This document shows, in pieces, positions 37,194-45,664 of a DNA stretch of 64,000 nucleotides. A program made the position numbers and the translations under genes. The DNA lies in assembly GCF_000718635.1 (NCBI RefSeq), contig NZ_JOBF01000009.1:171042-235041 (forward strand). The letters run 5' to 3'. Numbering within the stretch: position 1 is the first letter of the stretch; the number at the start of each line of letters is the position of its first letter. The notes under the pieces were generated by a model. That model was given only the letters and a program-made list of their open reading frames with translations, had not been told where the DNA came from and made no database searches. The stretch is from Streptomyces varsoviensis. GTDB lineage: Bacteria > Actinomycetota > Actinomycetes > Streptomycetales > Streptomycetaceae.

Positions 37194-38279
37194 ATGACGA
37201 CGCCCACGATCGAGCTCAAGCCCTCCGCGCACCCGCTGTCCGACGCCGAGCGGGAGCGCGTCCTGGCGGCGCCCGGATTCGGCCGCTTCTTCACCGACCA
37301 CATGGTGACGGTCCGCTGGACCGAGGGCCGGGGATGGCACGACGGCCAGCTCGTGCCGTACGCGCCGCTGTCCATGGACCCCGCCAACATGACGCTGCAC
37401 TACGCGCAGACGATCTTCGAGGGGCTCAAGGCGTACCGTCAGCCCGACGGCTCCGTGGCGACGTTCCGTCCGCACGCCAACGCCGAGCGGTTCCAGTCCT
37501 CCGCCCGCCGCCTCGGCATGCCGGAGCTTCCCGTCGAGACCTTCATCGAGGCGTGCGACGCGCTCGTCAAGCAGGACAAGGACTGGGTCCCCGGCAGCGG
37601 CGAGGCCTCGCTCTACCTGCGCCCCTTCATGATCGCCACCGAGGTCGGGCTGGGCGTGCGGCCCGCCAACGAATACCTCTTCATCGTCATCGCCTCCCCG
37701 GCCGGGGCCTACTTCTCCGGCGGCGTGAAGCCGGTCTCGGTGTGGCTCTCCGAGGAGTACGTCCGCGCCACCCCCGGCGGCACCGGCGCCGCGAAGACCG
37801 GCGGCAACTACGCCGCCTCGCTCGTCGCGCAGGCGCAGGCCGCCGAGCAGGGCTGCGACCAGGTCGTCTGGCTGGACGCGATCGAGCGCCGCTGGGTCGA
37901 GGAGATGGGCGGCATGAACCTGTACTTCGTGTACGGGAACAAGATCGTCACGCCCGAGCTGACCGGCTCGCTGCTCCCCGGCATCACCCGCGACTCGCTG
38001 CTCAAGATCGCCACCGACCTCGGGTACGAGGCCGTCGAGGGCCGCGTCTCCACCGACGACTGGAAGGCCGGCAACGCGGACGGCACCCTCACCGAGGTCT
38101 TCGCCTGCGGCACCGCCGCCGTCATCACCCCCGTCGGCTCCGTCAAGTCCGCGCGGGCCAACTGGACCGTCGGCGACGGCACCCCCGGCGAGGTCACCAT
38201 GAAGCTCCGCGAGGCGCTGCTGAACATCCAGACCGGCGCCGCCGAGGACACGCACGGCTGGATGCACCCCCTGGGCTGA
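37194..38279 (+). CDS. ilvE: Branched-chain amino acid aminotransferase
   Basis: A 361-residue PLP enzyme making leucine, isoleucine and valine from their keto acids with glutamate. The PLP lysine is in [14 protein letters not shown], and the fold-type IV motifs [24 protein letters not shown] and [15 protein letters not shown] are present. Start ATG has AAGGA 10 bases ahead. It follows leuB and is closed by a perfect palindromic terminator. Confidence 0.97.
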   Translation: MTTPTIELKPSAHPLSDAERERVLAAPGFGRFFTDHMVTVRWTEGRGWHDGQLVPYAPLSMDPANMTLHYAQTIFEGLKAYRQPDGSVATFRPHANAERFQSSARRLGMPELPVETFIEACDALVKQDKDWVPGSGEASLYLRPFMIATEVGLGVRPANEYLFIVIASPAGAYFSGGVKPVSVWLSEEYVRATPGGTGAAKTGGNYAASLVAQAQAAEQGCDQVVWLDAIERRWVEEMGGMNLYFVYGNKIVTPELTGSLLPGITRDSLLKIATDLGYEAVEGRVSTDDWKAGNADGTLTEVFACGTAAVITPVGSVKSARANWTVGDGTPGEVTMKLREALLNIQTGAAEDTHGWMHPLG

Positions 38280-38376
38280 CGGTCGGCTCGCGCCGAGCGA
38301 TGGGTCCATCGGGCGGACGACCGGGGCCAGGAGCCCGGTACGCGGGCTCCGAGCGCCGCCGCGCGGGCGCGCGTCC

Positions 38377-38418
38377 AAGGGCCGTCTCCCGACACCGCGG
38401 TGTCGGGAGACGGCCCTT
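38377..38418 (+). terminator. ilvE terminator, 42-bp perfect palindrome
   Basis: Bases 38377-38397 are exactly complementary to 38398-38418, about 98 bases after ilvE, followed by TTC. The rest of the 473-bp gap up to 38752 holds no gene I can support; it includes G-rich and GTACGC words before the next start. Confidence 0.85.
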
Positions 38419-38752
38419 TCGCGGTCGCCGCGAGTCGTGATGGGGGCGCCGCGTCCAGCGGGCCCGGCGAACGCCTACGCGGCGTGCGGCGGCTAGGGCG
38501 TTTCTGATGGATCTCCGTGGGTGAAGGAGCGGCGTCCGGTGCGTGCTCTCGGCGTGCCGGCCGGAGGCCCGCGTACTGGACGTACTTGGGCGGGGCGCGG
38601 CCGGCGCTGTGGGCGTCGGTCCGCGCGGACGTGTGATCACGAGGCGGGGTTGTACGCATTCGGTCGCATTGACCGGGTCGCTCGTGGTGCGGTTGCATCC
38701 TCGCGGGCCTTCGGCGAAGGGCCGGGGGGAAACGGGTGTTCCGGGGGGAACC

Positions 38753-39847
38753 ATGCCCATCGCTGTACGAGCGGCGTTCGGTACGGCACTGACGGCGGTG
38801 GTCGCGGTGGCCGCCCTGCCCACCGCGACGGCGGCGGATACCGGCGCCACGCACCGGCCGCGCACGGTGAGAGCCAGCGTGGCCGCGGACGGCACCCAGG
38901 GGGACGCCGCCTCGACCGCGGGCGTGATCAGCGCGGACGGGCGGTACGTCGCCTTCACCTCGCGCGCCACCAACCTGACCCCGGACGCCAACTCCCGGTT
39001 CCCCGACACCTTCGTCAAAGACCTGCGCACCGGCGCGCTCACCTTCGTCCGGGACGGCCTGTACGGGCTGCGGATGAGCGCCGACGGCAGTTGCGTGGGC
39101 TTCAACGACTTCGGCTCCCACGACATCCAGGGCATGGTCCACGACCTGAAGACCGGCAAGCGCGACGTGTTCGGGCAGGCCCGCGGCGGCTCCACGCTCA
39201 ACTCGATCAGCGCCGACTGCCGCTACGCCGCCTACACCGACAAGCCGCACCACCCCGCCGACCCCAGAGCCGTCTACATCCGCGACCGGAAGACCGGCGA
39301 GAACATCAAGGCCAGCCATGAGCCGACGCCCGAGCAGTTCGACATGACGGAGGGCTCGATCAGCGGCGACGGCGAGACGATCGCCTACCAGACCCACCGC
39401 CGCCTCGGCGAGGGCCCCGACACCGACGACATCGTCGTCAAGAACCTCCGCACGGGACGGCTCCAGCAGATCGACGGCTCCCACGACGCCGCCCCCGCGA
39501 GCCTCGTGCAGCTCAGCGGCAACGCCCGGACCGTCGCGTACAACCTGGGCCCGGACGCGTACGTACGCGACCTGCGCACCGGCCGTACGAGCCGGCTCCC
39601 CGGCGTCCAGGCCCGCGCCCTCAGCCCCGACGGGCGCCGGCTCCTGTACGCGGACGGGGCGTCAGCGCTCCGCCTGCGCGACCTGCGCACCGGCCGCGAC
39701 CGGACCGTGGCCACCGGGCCCGCCACGGTCGGACCCGGGTCGCTCACGCGGCACGGCGGGAGCGTCGCCTTCGGCTCCGGCGCCGACGACCTCGTGCCCG
39801 GGGACACCAACGGTTTCGCGGACGTCTTCGTCCGCCGCGTCCGCTGA
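38753..39847 (+). CDS. Secreted TolB-like beta-propeller protein (PD40 repeats)
   Basis: A 364-residue exported protein. The first ~28 residues are a Sec signal (MPIAVRAAFGTALTAVVAVA...ATAA). Several ~45-residue blades follow, with repeated SADGRYVAFTSRATNL, SISGDGETIAYQTHR and SPDGRRLLYADG. The last blade reads GSGADDLVPGDTNGFADVFVRRVR. Such repeats form a WD40-like/TolB propeller without an obvious active site, probably a binding protein. Start ATG has GGGGGGAA ahead. The next gene is a paralogue, so the pair likely arose by duplication. Confidence 0.85.
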   Translation: MPIAVRAAFGTALTAVVAVAALPTATAADTGATHRPRTVRASVAADGTQGDAASTAGVISADGRYVAFTSRATNLTPDANSRFPDTFVKDLRTGALTFVRDGLYGLRMSADGSCVGFNDFGSHDIQGMVHDLKTGKRDVFGQARGGSTLNSISADCRYAAYTDKPHHPADPRAVYIRDRKTGENIKASHEPTPEQFDMTEGSISGDGETIAYQTHRRLGEGPDTDDIVVKNLRTGRLQQIDGSHDAAPASLVQLSGNARTVAYNLGPDAYVRDLRTGRTSRLPGVQARALSPDGRRLLYADGASALRLRDLRTGRDRTVATGPATVGPGSLTRHGGSVAFGSGADDLVPGDTNGFADVFVRRVR

Positions 39848-39935
39848 CCACTGCCACCACATCAACCAGCCGGACCGGGCGGGTCGACGCCACCAGGGGG
39901 CGGCCCGCCCGAACGGCTTCATCGGGGGAGAGAAC

Positions 39936-41189
39936 GTGTCCACAGCCGTACGCGCCACCGCCACCGTCCTCGCGCTGGGCGCCGCGCTCGCCGTCGGCGC
40001 CCTGCCCGCCACCGCCACCGCCGCCGACGAGCCGCCCGCCCGCCCGTACACCGAGCGGATCAGCCACGCGCCGGACGGCGCGCAGTGGGACGCCGTGTCC
40101 TTCGGCCCGTCGTTCGGCGACGGGACGAACGTCTCGTTCACCTCGGACGCCGGCGGCCGGTCCAACGCCTATCACGCGGGCCGGTCCGTCAGTTGGGGCT
40201 ACAACGGGCAGACGCCCGACGGCCGTTCGTACGCCCCGTCGAGCTGCCACATCTTCACGGCCTTCGTCTCGGAGGCCACCAACATGACGAGCAACTCGCC
40301 CGCGGACGGCCGCCCCACCGTCTATCTGCGGTTCCGGCCGGTCGGGAAGATCGGACGCACCAGCAACACGTTCGAGGGCGTCGAGTTCATCTCGGCGGGC
40401 GATCCGAAGATCAGCTCCGACTGCGCGTACGTCACCTTCACCGCCACCCTGCCCTCGACGCCGGACCGCGTCGAGCAGCCGCGCGTCTACCGCTACAAGA
40501 CCCAGAACGGCGCCATCGAGCAGGTCAGCCCCACCTCCGCGGACGGCACCCGGGCCGCCGGGCGGCCGTCCATCAGCGCCGACGGCCGCTACATCGCCTA
40601 CCAGTACGCGATACCGAACCGCGGCGGCCCCGCCAACTACAGCGACATCTACGTCCGCGACATGCACAGCGGCACCGTGGAGAAGGTGAGCACGGCCCAC
40701 GGCGGCGGCGACGCCGACCGCGAGTCCACCGGCCCCGTCATCAGCGCCGACGGCCGCCGCGTCGCCTTCGACTCGTACGCCGCCAACCTCGTACCGGGGG
40801 ACACCAACCGCAGCGTCAACGTCTTCGTCCGCGACCTCGACCAGGGCCGCACGACGATCGTCAAGGGCGCCGGCAGCAAGGTCTACACGAGGAGCGCGGC
40901 GCTGAGCGCGGACGGCGGACACGTCGCGTACGTCCAGCGGAGGCTGAGCGACACGGACGGGCCGGAGAGCGTGTACCTGCGCGACCTGGCCACCGGGGCG
41001 ACGCGGCTGATCAGCGTCGATGTCGACGGCGGGCGCAACGACCACTCGGCGGGCAACCCCGCCGTCAACGAGGACGGCAGCGCCGTCGCCTTCGACTCCG
41101 CCTCCGCCGACCTCGTGCCCGGCGACACCAACGGGGAGAGCGACGTGTTCGTACGGTGGCTGCGGCAGCCGGGGACAACGCGCTCATAA
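39936..41189 (+). CDS. Secreted TolB-like beta-propeller protein, paralogue
   Basis: A 417-residue secreted protein related to the one upstream. It has a Sec signal (MSTAVRATATVLALGAALAVGALPATATA), then blades with SISADGRYIAYQYA, ISADGRRVAFDSYAANLVPGDTN and VNEDGSAVAFDSASADLVPGDTN. VPGDTN-x-(S/A)-x-(V/D)VFVR recurs in this protein and once in its neighbour. One early blade is longer and contains Cys pairs (SSCHIF, SDCAYV). Starts at GTG 39936 behind GGGGGAGAG. Binding target unknown. The pair is on the same strand, 88 bp apart. Confidence 0.85.
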   Translation: MSTAVRATATVLALGAALAVGALPATATAADEPPARPYTERISHAPDGAQWDAVSFGPSFGDGTNVSFTSDAGGRSNAYHAGRSVSWGYNGQTPDGRSYAPSSCHIFTAFVSEATNMTSNSPADGRPTVYLRFRPVGKIGRTSNTFEGVEFISAGDPKISSDCAYVTFTATLPSTPDRVEQPRVYRYKTQNGAIEQVSPTSADGTRAAGRPSISADGRYIAYQYAIPNRGGPANYSDIYVRDMHSGTVEKVSTAHGGGDADRESTGPVISADGRRVAFDSYAANLVPGDTNRSVNVFVRDLDQGRTTIVKGAGSKVYTRSAALSADGGHVAYVQRRLSDTDGPESVYLRDLATGATRLISVDVDGGRNDHSAGNPAVNEDGSAVAFDSASADLVPGDTNGESDVFVRWLRQPGTTRS

Positions 41190-41255
41190 AGAAGTGTGAT
41201 CGTTGCCGGCCGGGCCCTTGTCGTGGACAGGCCCGCTCCGCCACCGTGATCGACC

Positions 41256-42593
41256 ATGGGACAGCACTGGAAGAAGATCTGGGTCGGCTCGGCCGGCAAC
41301 ATGGTCGAATGGTTCGACTGGTTCGTGTACGCGACGTTCGCCGTGTACTTCGCGGACGCGTTCTTCCCCAAGGGCAATGACACCGCCAACCTCATGAACA
41401 CCATGGGGATCTTCGCCGTCGGCTTCTTCATGCGGCCGGTCGGCGGCTGGCTGCTCGGCCGGATCGGTGACCGCAAGGGACGCAAGGCCGCCCTCACCCT
41501 GACCGTCACGCTGATGTCCGCCTCCGCGATCCTCATCGCGGTCGCCCCGACCTACGCGGTCGCGGGCTACGGCGGCGTCGCCGTCCTCATGGTCGCCCGG
41601 CTCCTCCAGGGGCTGTCGGTCGGCGGCGAGTACGCGGCCAGCGCGACCTACCTCACCGAGGCGTCCGCGCCCGGCAAGCGCGGCTTCGCCTCCAGCTTCC
41701 AGTACGTGTCCATGACCGCCGGCCAGCTCGTCGGCCTCGGCCTCCAGATCGTGATGCAGCGGACGATGTCCGAGAGCGCGCTGCACAGTTGGGGCTGGCG
41801 CGTCCCGTTCATCGTCGGCGCCGTCGGCGCCGCCATCGTCTTCTACCTGCGCCGCAACCTGCTGGAGACGGAGGTGTACGAGGCGGACGAGAACGACGCG
41901 GCCGACGCGGCCGAGATCGCGCGGCGCGGCACGCTCAAGGCGCTGCTGCGGCACAAGCGCGAGGCGTTCCTGGTCATCGCGCTGACGATGGGGGGCACGG
42001 TCGCGTACTACACGTACACGACGTACCTCACCAAGTTCCTCTCCAAGAGCGCGGGCATGGCCAAGCCGACGGCGTCCCTGGTCAGTTTTGTCGCGCTGTT
42101 CCTCTTCATGTGCCTCCAGCCGCTCGCCGGAGCCCTCTCGGACCGCATCGGGCGGCGCCCGCTGCTGATCACCTTCGCGGTGGGCTCGACCTTCCTGACC
42201 GTGCCGATCATGACGCTGCTCAAGCACGCCGGGTCCTTCTGGCCCGCGCTCGGCCTCGCGCTCCTCGCGCTCATCATCGTCACCGGCTACACATCGATCA
42301 ACGCCTGCGTGAAGGCCGAACTCTTCCCCACGGGCGTACGGGCCCTCGGCGTCGCCCTCCCCTACGCCATTGCCAATGCGCTTTTCGGCGGGACCGCCGA
42401 GTATGTGGCCCTGTGGTTCAAGAAGGGCGGCATCGAATCGGGGTTCTACTGGTATGTGGCCGGGTGTGCCGCGATTTCGCTCATCGTCTACCTCACCATG
42501 CGCGAGACCAGGGATATCGACCTGAAACGAGTCGGCCGGCAGCCGGCGAATCCGTCGCAGCCATCGACTCCGACGGTCCCTGAACGCGCCTGA
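41256..42593 (+). CDS. MFS transporter, metabolite:H+ symporter type (KgtP/ProP-like)
   Basis: A 445-residue, twelve-segment permease of the MHS family, which imports dicarboxylates, 2-oxoglutarate, proline or betaine with protons. Signatures are GNMVEWFDWFVYATFAVYFA at the N-terminus, GRIGDRKGRKAAL in the first loop, GLSVGGEYAASATYL, and DRIGRRPLLI in the second half. Resemblance is closest to 2-oxoglutarate permeases, but the substrate cannot be fixed. No strong ribosome-binding site precedes ATG 41256. The tandem repeat block begins five bases after its stop. Confidence 0.92.
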   Translation: MGQHWKKIWVGSAGNMVEWFDWFVYATFAVYFADAFFPKGNDTANLMNTMGIFAVGFFMRPVGGWLLGRIGDRKGRKAALTLTVTLMSASAILIAVAPTYAVAGYGGVAVLMVARLLQGLSVGGEYAASATYLTEASAPGKRGFASSFQYVSMTAGQLVGLGLQIVMQRTMSESALHSWGWRVPFIVGAVGAAIVFYLRRNLLETEVYEADENDAADAAEIARRGTLKALLRHKREAFLVIALTMGGTVAYYTYTTYLTKFLSKSAGMAKPTASLVSFVALFLFMCLQPLAGALSDRIGRRPLLITFAVGSTFLTVPIMTLLKHAGSFWPALGLALLALIIVTGYTSINACVKAELFPTGVRALGVALPYAIANALFGGTAEYVALWFKKGGIESGFYWYVAGCAAISLIVYLTMRETRDIDLKRVGRQPANPSQPSTPTVPERA

Positions 42594-42597
42594 CAAT

Positions 42598-42918
42598 GCC
42601 CTCAAACGCCGGGCGGGCTTGTCCGGGCACGTGATCCGCCGCGCCTCCGCGCCATGCCCTCAAACGCCGGGCGGGCTTGATCGGGTACGTGATCCGCCGC
42701 GCCCCCGCGCCAATGCCCTCAATCGCCGGGCGGGCTTGATCGGGTGCGGTCCGTTGCGAGTGTCGGTCACCAATGGCCTCAAACGCCGGCCGGGCTTGAT
42801 TGGGTGCGGCTCGGCGTCGCTGATGGCCTCAATCGCCGGCCGGGCTGGAATGTGGCCGGGCGGGGTGATTGGGATCGGCTGGGTGGGTTGAAATCAAGCC
42901 CGCCCGGCGTTTGAGGGC
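42598..42918 (+). repeat. Array of five ~59-bp direct repeats plus one inverted copy
   Basis: The core GCCCTCAAACGCCGGGCGGG (or close variants) starts at 42598, 42656, 42715, 42775 and 42825. An inverted copy occupies 42892-42918. The intervals are 58, 59, 60 and 50 bp. The spacer after copies 1 and 2 is also conserved. The inverted copy can pair with any direct copy, giving alternative hairpins on RNA. Single copies of CTCAAACGCCGG...-like hairpins are, as I recall, common between Streptomyces genes; a graded tandem array is not. It separates the MHS transporter from the cimA leader. Confidence 0.9.
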
Positions 42919-42982
42919 GAATCTCTGACCGGATGGTGAGACGGCCCGGCGCGGCGCCGGAAAGCTGTGCCACCATCCCACC

Positions 42983-43033
42983 GTGCTCTCGTTCGCCATG
43001 ATTATTGGCAGCAGGCGCGCCGGTCCGCAGTGA
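42983..43033 (+). CDS. Predicted cimA leader peptide with Ile-Ile
   Basis: From ATG 42998 the frame reads MIIGSRRAGPQ and stops at TGA 43031. An in-frame GTG at 42983 would give LSFAMIIGSRRAGPQ after the initiator. The two adjacent ATT isoleucine codons are striking in a genome that avoids ATT. They precede a terminator and the gene of the first committed isoleucine-precursor enzyme. Translation is not proven, and no strong ribosome-binding site is seen. Confidence 0.65.
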   Translation: MLSFAMIIGSRRAGPQ

Positions 43034-43035
43034 CC

Positions 43036-43117
43036 GCCCCGTACCACCCCAGTACGGCGCGGAAACCGTGTCTCGAAGACCCGCGCGCAGACCTCTCGCA
43101 CCCGCGAGAGGTTTTTT
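43036..43117 (+). promoter_or_regulatory. cimA transcription attenuator
   Basis: A hairpin with CCGTAC (43039-43044) and GTACGG (43052-43057) comes first. An intrinsic terminator follows: arms CCTCTCGC (43092-43099) and GCGAGAGG (43104-43111), loop ACCC, then six T (43112-43117). It lies 109 bases before the cimA start and after the Ile-containing leader frame. The order matches the ilvB leader in this same window. Confidence 0.75.
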
Positions 43118-43225
43118 CGTTTCCCGGCACCCAACCCCGCCGGAGGCGATCGGCGCGGAGGGCGTAGGGAGACGGTGGAGCCGGTCATTCCGGTAGACCG
43201 AGATCCCGACAGGAGTCACATCAGC

Positions 43226-44857
43226 ATGCAGGACGCACACGACGCCCCCGGCGACGCGCCCGACGACGCGTTCCACGTCTTCGACACCACGCTGCGCGAC
43301 GGCGCGCAGCGTGAGGGCATCAACCTCTCCGTCGCGGACAAGCTGACCATCGCCCGCCACCTGGACGACTTCGGCGTCGGCTTCATCGAGGGGGGCTGGC
43401 CGGGGGCCAATCCGCGGGACACGGAGTTCTTCCGGCGGGCGCGCGAGGAGATCGACTTCAAGCACGCGCGGCTCGTCGCGTTCGGCGCGACCCGCAAGGC
43501 GGGCGTACGGGCCGAGGACGACCCGCAGGTGGCGGCGCTGCTGGCGGCCGAGACCCCGGTCGTCTGCCTGGTCGCCAAGTCGCACGACCGGCACGTGGAG
43601 CTGGCCCTGCGCACCACCTTGGACGAGAACCTGGCGATGGTCCGCGACACCGTCTCGTACCTGCGCGGGCAGGGCCGCCGCGTCTTCGTCGACTGCGAGC
43701 ACTTCTTCGACGGCTACTACGCCAACCCGGCGTACGCGAAGCAGGTCGTCGGCGCGGCCCACGAGGCGGGCGCGGAGGTCGTCGTCCTCTGCGACACCAA
43801 CGGCGGCATGCTCCCGGCCCATGTCCAGGCGGTCGTACGGACCGTGCTCGCGGACACCGGCGCGCGGCTCGGCATCCACGCTCAGGACGACACGGGCTGC
43901 GCGGTCGCCAACACGCTGGCCGCCGTGGACGCGGGCGCGACCCATGTGCAGTGCACGGCCAACGGCTACGGCGAGCGGGTCGGCAACTCCAACCTGTTCC
44001 CCGTCGTCGCGGCGCTGGAGATCAAGTACGGGAAGCGGGTGCTGCCGGCCGGCGGGCTGGAGGAGATGACGCGGATCTCGCACGCCATCGCCGAGGTCGT
44101 CAACCTCACCCCCTCCACCCACCAGCCCTACGTCGGCGTCTCCGCCTTCGCCCACAAGGCGGGGCTGCACGCCTCCGCCATCAAGGTCGACCCGGATCTC
44201 TACCAGCACATCGACCCGGCGCGGGTCGGCAACACCATGCGGATGCTGGTCTCCGACATGGCCGGCCGCGCCTCCATCGAGCTCAAGGGCAGGGAACTGG
44301 GCATCGACCTGGGCGACGACCGCGAGCTGGTCGGCCGCGTCGTGGAGCGCGTCAAGGAACGGGAGCTGGCGGGCTATACGTACGAGGCCGCCGACGCCTC
44401 CTTCGAGCTGCTGCTCCGCGAGGAGTTGCAGAAGGGGGAGGAGGGGCGCGCGCCGCGCTACTACCGGGTCGAGTCCTGGCGCGCGATCGTCGAGGACCGC
44501 CCGGACGGTACGCACGCCAACGAGGCGACCGTGAAGCTGTGGGCCAAGGGCGAGCGGCTGGTGGCGACGGCCGAGGGGAACGGCCCGGTGAACGCGCTGG
44601 ACCGGGCGTTGCGCGTGGGGCTGGAGCGGATCTATCCGCAGCTCGCGGAGTTCGAGCTGGTGGACTACAAGGTCCGCATCCTGGAGGGCCACCAGGGCAC
44701 CGGCTCGATCACGCGGGTGCTGGTCTCCACGAGCGACGGACGCGGCGAGTGGTCGACGGTCGGCGTCGCCGAGAACGTGATCGCGGCGTCGTGGCAGGCG
44801 CTGGACGACGCGTACGCGTACGGGCTGCGGCGCGCGGGGGTCGAGCCGCGGGAGTGA
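43226..44857 (+). CDS. cimA: (R)-citramalate synthase
   Basis: A 543-residue acyltransferase that joins acetyl-CoA and pyruvate to citramalate, bypassing threonine for isoleucine synthesis. It belongs to the isopropylmalate/homocitrate synthase family: FDTTLRDGAQREGINLSV at the N-terminus, metal His in LGIHAQDDTGCAVANTLAAVDAG, GNSNLFPV, and HKAGLHASA in the middle. The C-terminal allosteric domain ends with VSTSDGRGEWSTVGVAENVIAAS. The GGWPGANPRD motif and total length fit CimA rather than LeuA, and the upstream Ile-coding attenuator agrees. Start ATG 43226 has AGGAG ten bases ahead; GTG 43175 is possible. Confidence 0.92.
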   Translation: MQDAHDAPGDAPDDAFHVFDTTLRDGAQREGINLSVADKLTIARHLDDFGVGFIEGGWPGANPRDTEFFRRAREEIDFKHARLVAFGATRKAGVRAEDDPQVAALLAAETPVVCLVAKSHDRHVELALRTTLDENLAMVRDTVSYLRGQGRRVFVDCEHFFDGYYANPAYAKQVVGAAHEAGAEVVVLCDTNGGMLPAHVQAVVRTVLADTGARLGIHAQDDTGCAVANTLAAVDAGATHVQCTANGYGERVGNSNLFPVVAALEIKYGKRVLPAGGLEEMTRISHAIAEVVNLTPSTHQPYVGVSAFAHKAGLHASAIKVDPDLYQHIDPARVGNTMRMLVSDMAGRASIELKGRELGIDLGDDRELVGRVVERVKERELAGYTYEAADASFELLLREELQKGEEGRAPRYYRVESWRAIVEDRPDGTHANEATVKLWAKGERLVATAEGNGPVNALDRALRVGLERIYPQLAEFELVDYKVRILEGHQGTGSITRVLVSTSDGRGEWSTVGVAENVIAASWQALDDAYAYGLRRAGVEPRE

Positions 44858-44877
44858 GTCCCGCACGAGTTCCGCGC

Positions 44878-44909
44878 GGTGAGGGGGAGGGGGCACGCTC
44901 CTCCTCACC
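44878..44909. terminator. Terminator between cimA and convergent TetR gene
   Basis: GGTGAGG-GGAGG pairs with CCTCC-TCACC around a short loop. It overlaps the last codons of the TetR gene on the other strand and can serve both directions. Confidence 0.55.
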
Positions 44910-45558
44910 CGTAGCCGGCCCCCAGCCCCCGCGTGAGCATGTCGTACGCGCGGTCGGCGGCGGCGTGGGCGTCGGCCAGGGCGGCTTCGGGGGTGAGGCC
45001 GTCGGACAGCTTCCGCCAGTTCTCCCGGGCGAGGTGCCGGTGGGCCAGCAGGATCAGGCCGGCCGACAGCCGCGCCGTCGACGCGTCCAGCCCCGACGCG
45101 TCCAGCCCCGGCGCGGCCGCCAGCAGCGCGGACGTCAGTTCGTCCGCGTCCCGGTCCGTGTAGCTCAGCAGGCGGGCCAGCAGGCTCGGGGTCGTGAAGA
45201 GCAGGTCGGTGTAGGCGCGCGCCGCCGGGTTGTCGCTCAGGCCCGTGATCGGGTCGTGGGCGTCCAGCCGCGCGTGGAAGTGGGCGCGCAGCGCCGCCAG
45301 GGGCGACTGGCCGGGTGCGCGGTCGCGGACCACGCGCGCCGATTCGCCCTGGTGGTCCGCGATGCGCTCCAGGACGAGGTCCTCCTTGGCGGGGAAGTAG
45401 CGGAACAGCGTCGGCTTGGATACCTCCGCCGCCGCTGCCACGTCCGCCACCGACACCTGGTCGAAGCCGTGCTCCAGGAAGAGGCCGATGGCCGTGTCGG
45501 ACAGCGCCCGCCGCGTGCGCTGCTTCTTGCGTTCCCGCAGTCCGGTCTCCTCGCTCAC
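44905..45558 (-). CDS. TetR-family transcriptional regulator
   Basis: A 217-residue regulator with N-terminal helix-turn-helix (DTAIGLFLEHGFDQVSVADVAAAAEVSKPTLFRYFPAKEDL, about residues 20-60) and an all-helical ligand domain. It starts at GTG 45558, preceded on its strand by TAGGGT and six bases, so its mRNA may be leaderless. It is divergent from the FAD monooxygenase gene across an AT-rich 106-bp region and most likely represses that gene until an aromatic ligand binds. Confidence 0.92.
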   Translation of the reverse strand: MSEETGLRERKKQRTRRALSDTAIGLFLEHGFDQVSVADVAAAAEVSKPTLFRYFPAKEDLVLERIADHQGESARVVRDRAPGQSPLAALRAHFHARLDAHDPITGLSDNPAARAYTDLLFTTPSLLARLLSYTDRDADELTSALLAAAPGLDASGLDASTARLSAGLILLAHRHLARENWRKLSDGLTPEAALADAHAAADRAYDMLTRGLGAGYG

Positions 45559-45664
45559 GCCGCCACCCTAACAGGTCTTTCTTAACCAAGATAAATTCGT
45601 TACTCGGTTGCATTTTTCGTCCCGTGGGCGTTCCATGGACGCCACGACGACGGAAGGAAGCCGT
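45559..45664. promoter_or_regulatory. Divergent promoter region, TetR / FAD monooxygenase
   Basis: Bases 45571-45620 are distinctly AT-rich (TCTTTCTTAACCAAGATAAA and onward). On the minus strand TAGGGT at 45570-45565 lies six bases before the TetR GTG. On the plus strand the monooxygenase start has GGAAGGA. An exact operator could not be fixed. Confidence 0.5.

Noticed and set aside
38494..38530. TAGGGCGTTTCTGATGGATC as a possible insertion-sequence end
   Set aside because: It looks like a sequence seen at some Streptomyces element borders, but I find no matching inverted end, target duplication or transposase fragment in the gap.
42598..42918. Possible CRISPR array
   Set aside because: The units are about 59 bp with spacers that are partly conserved between copies, there is an inverted copy, and no cas gene is nearby. 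It is an intergenic tandem repeat.
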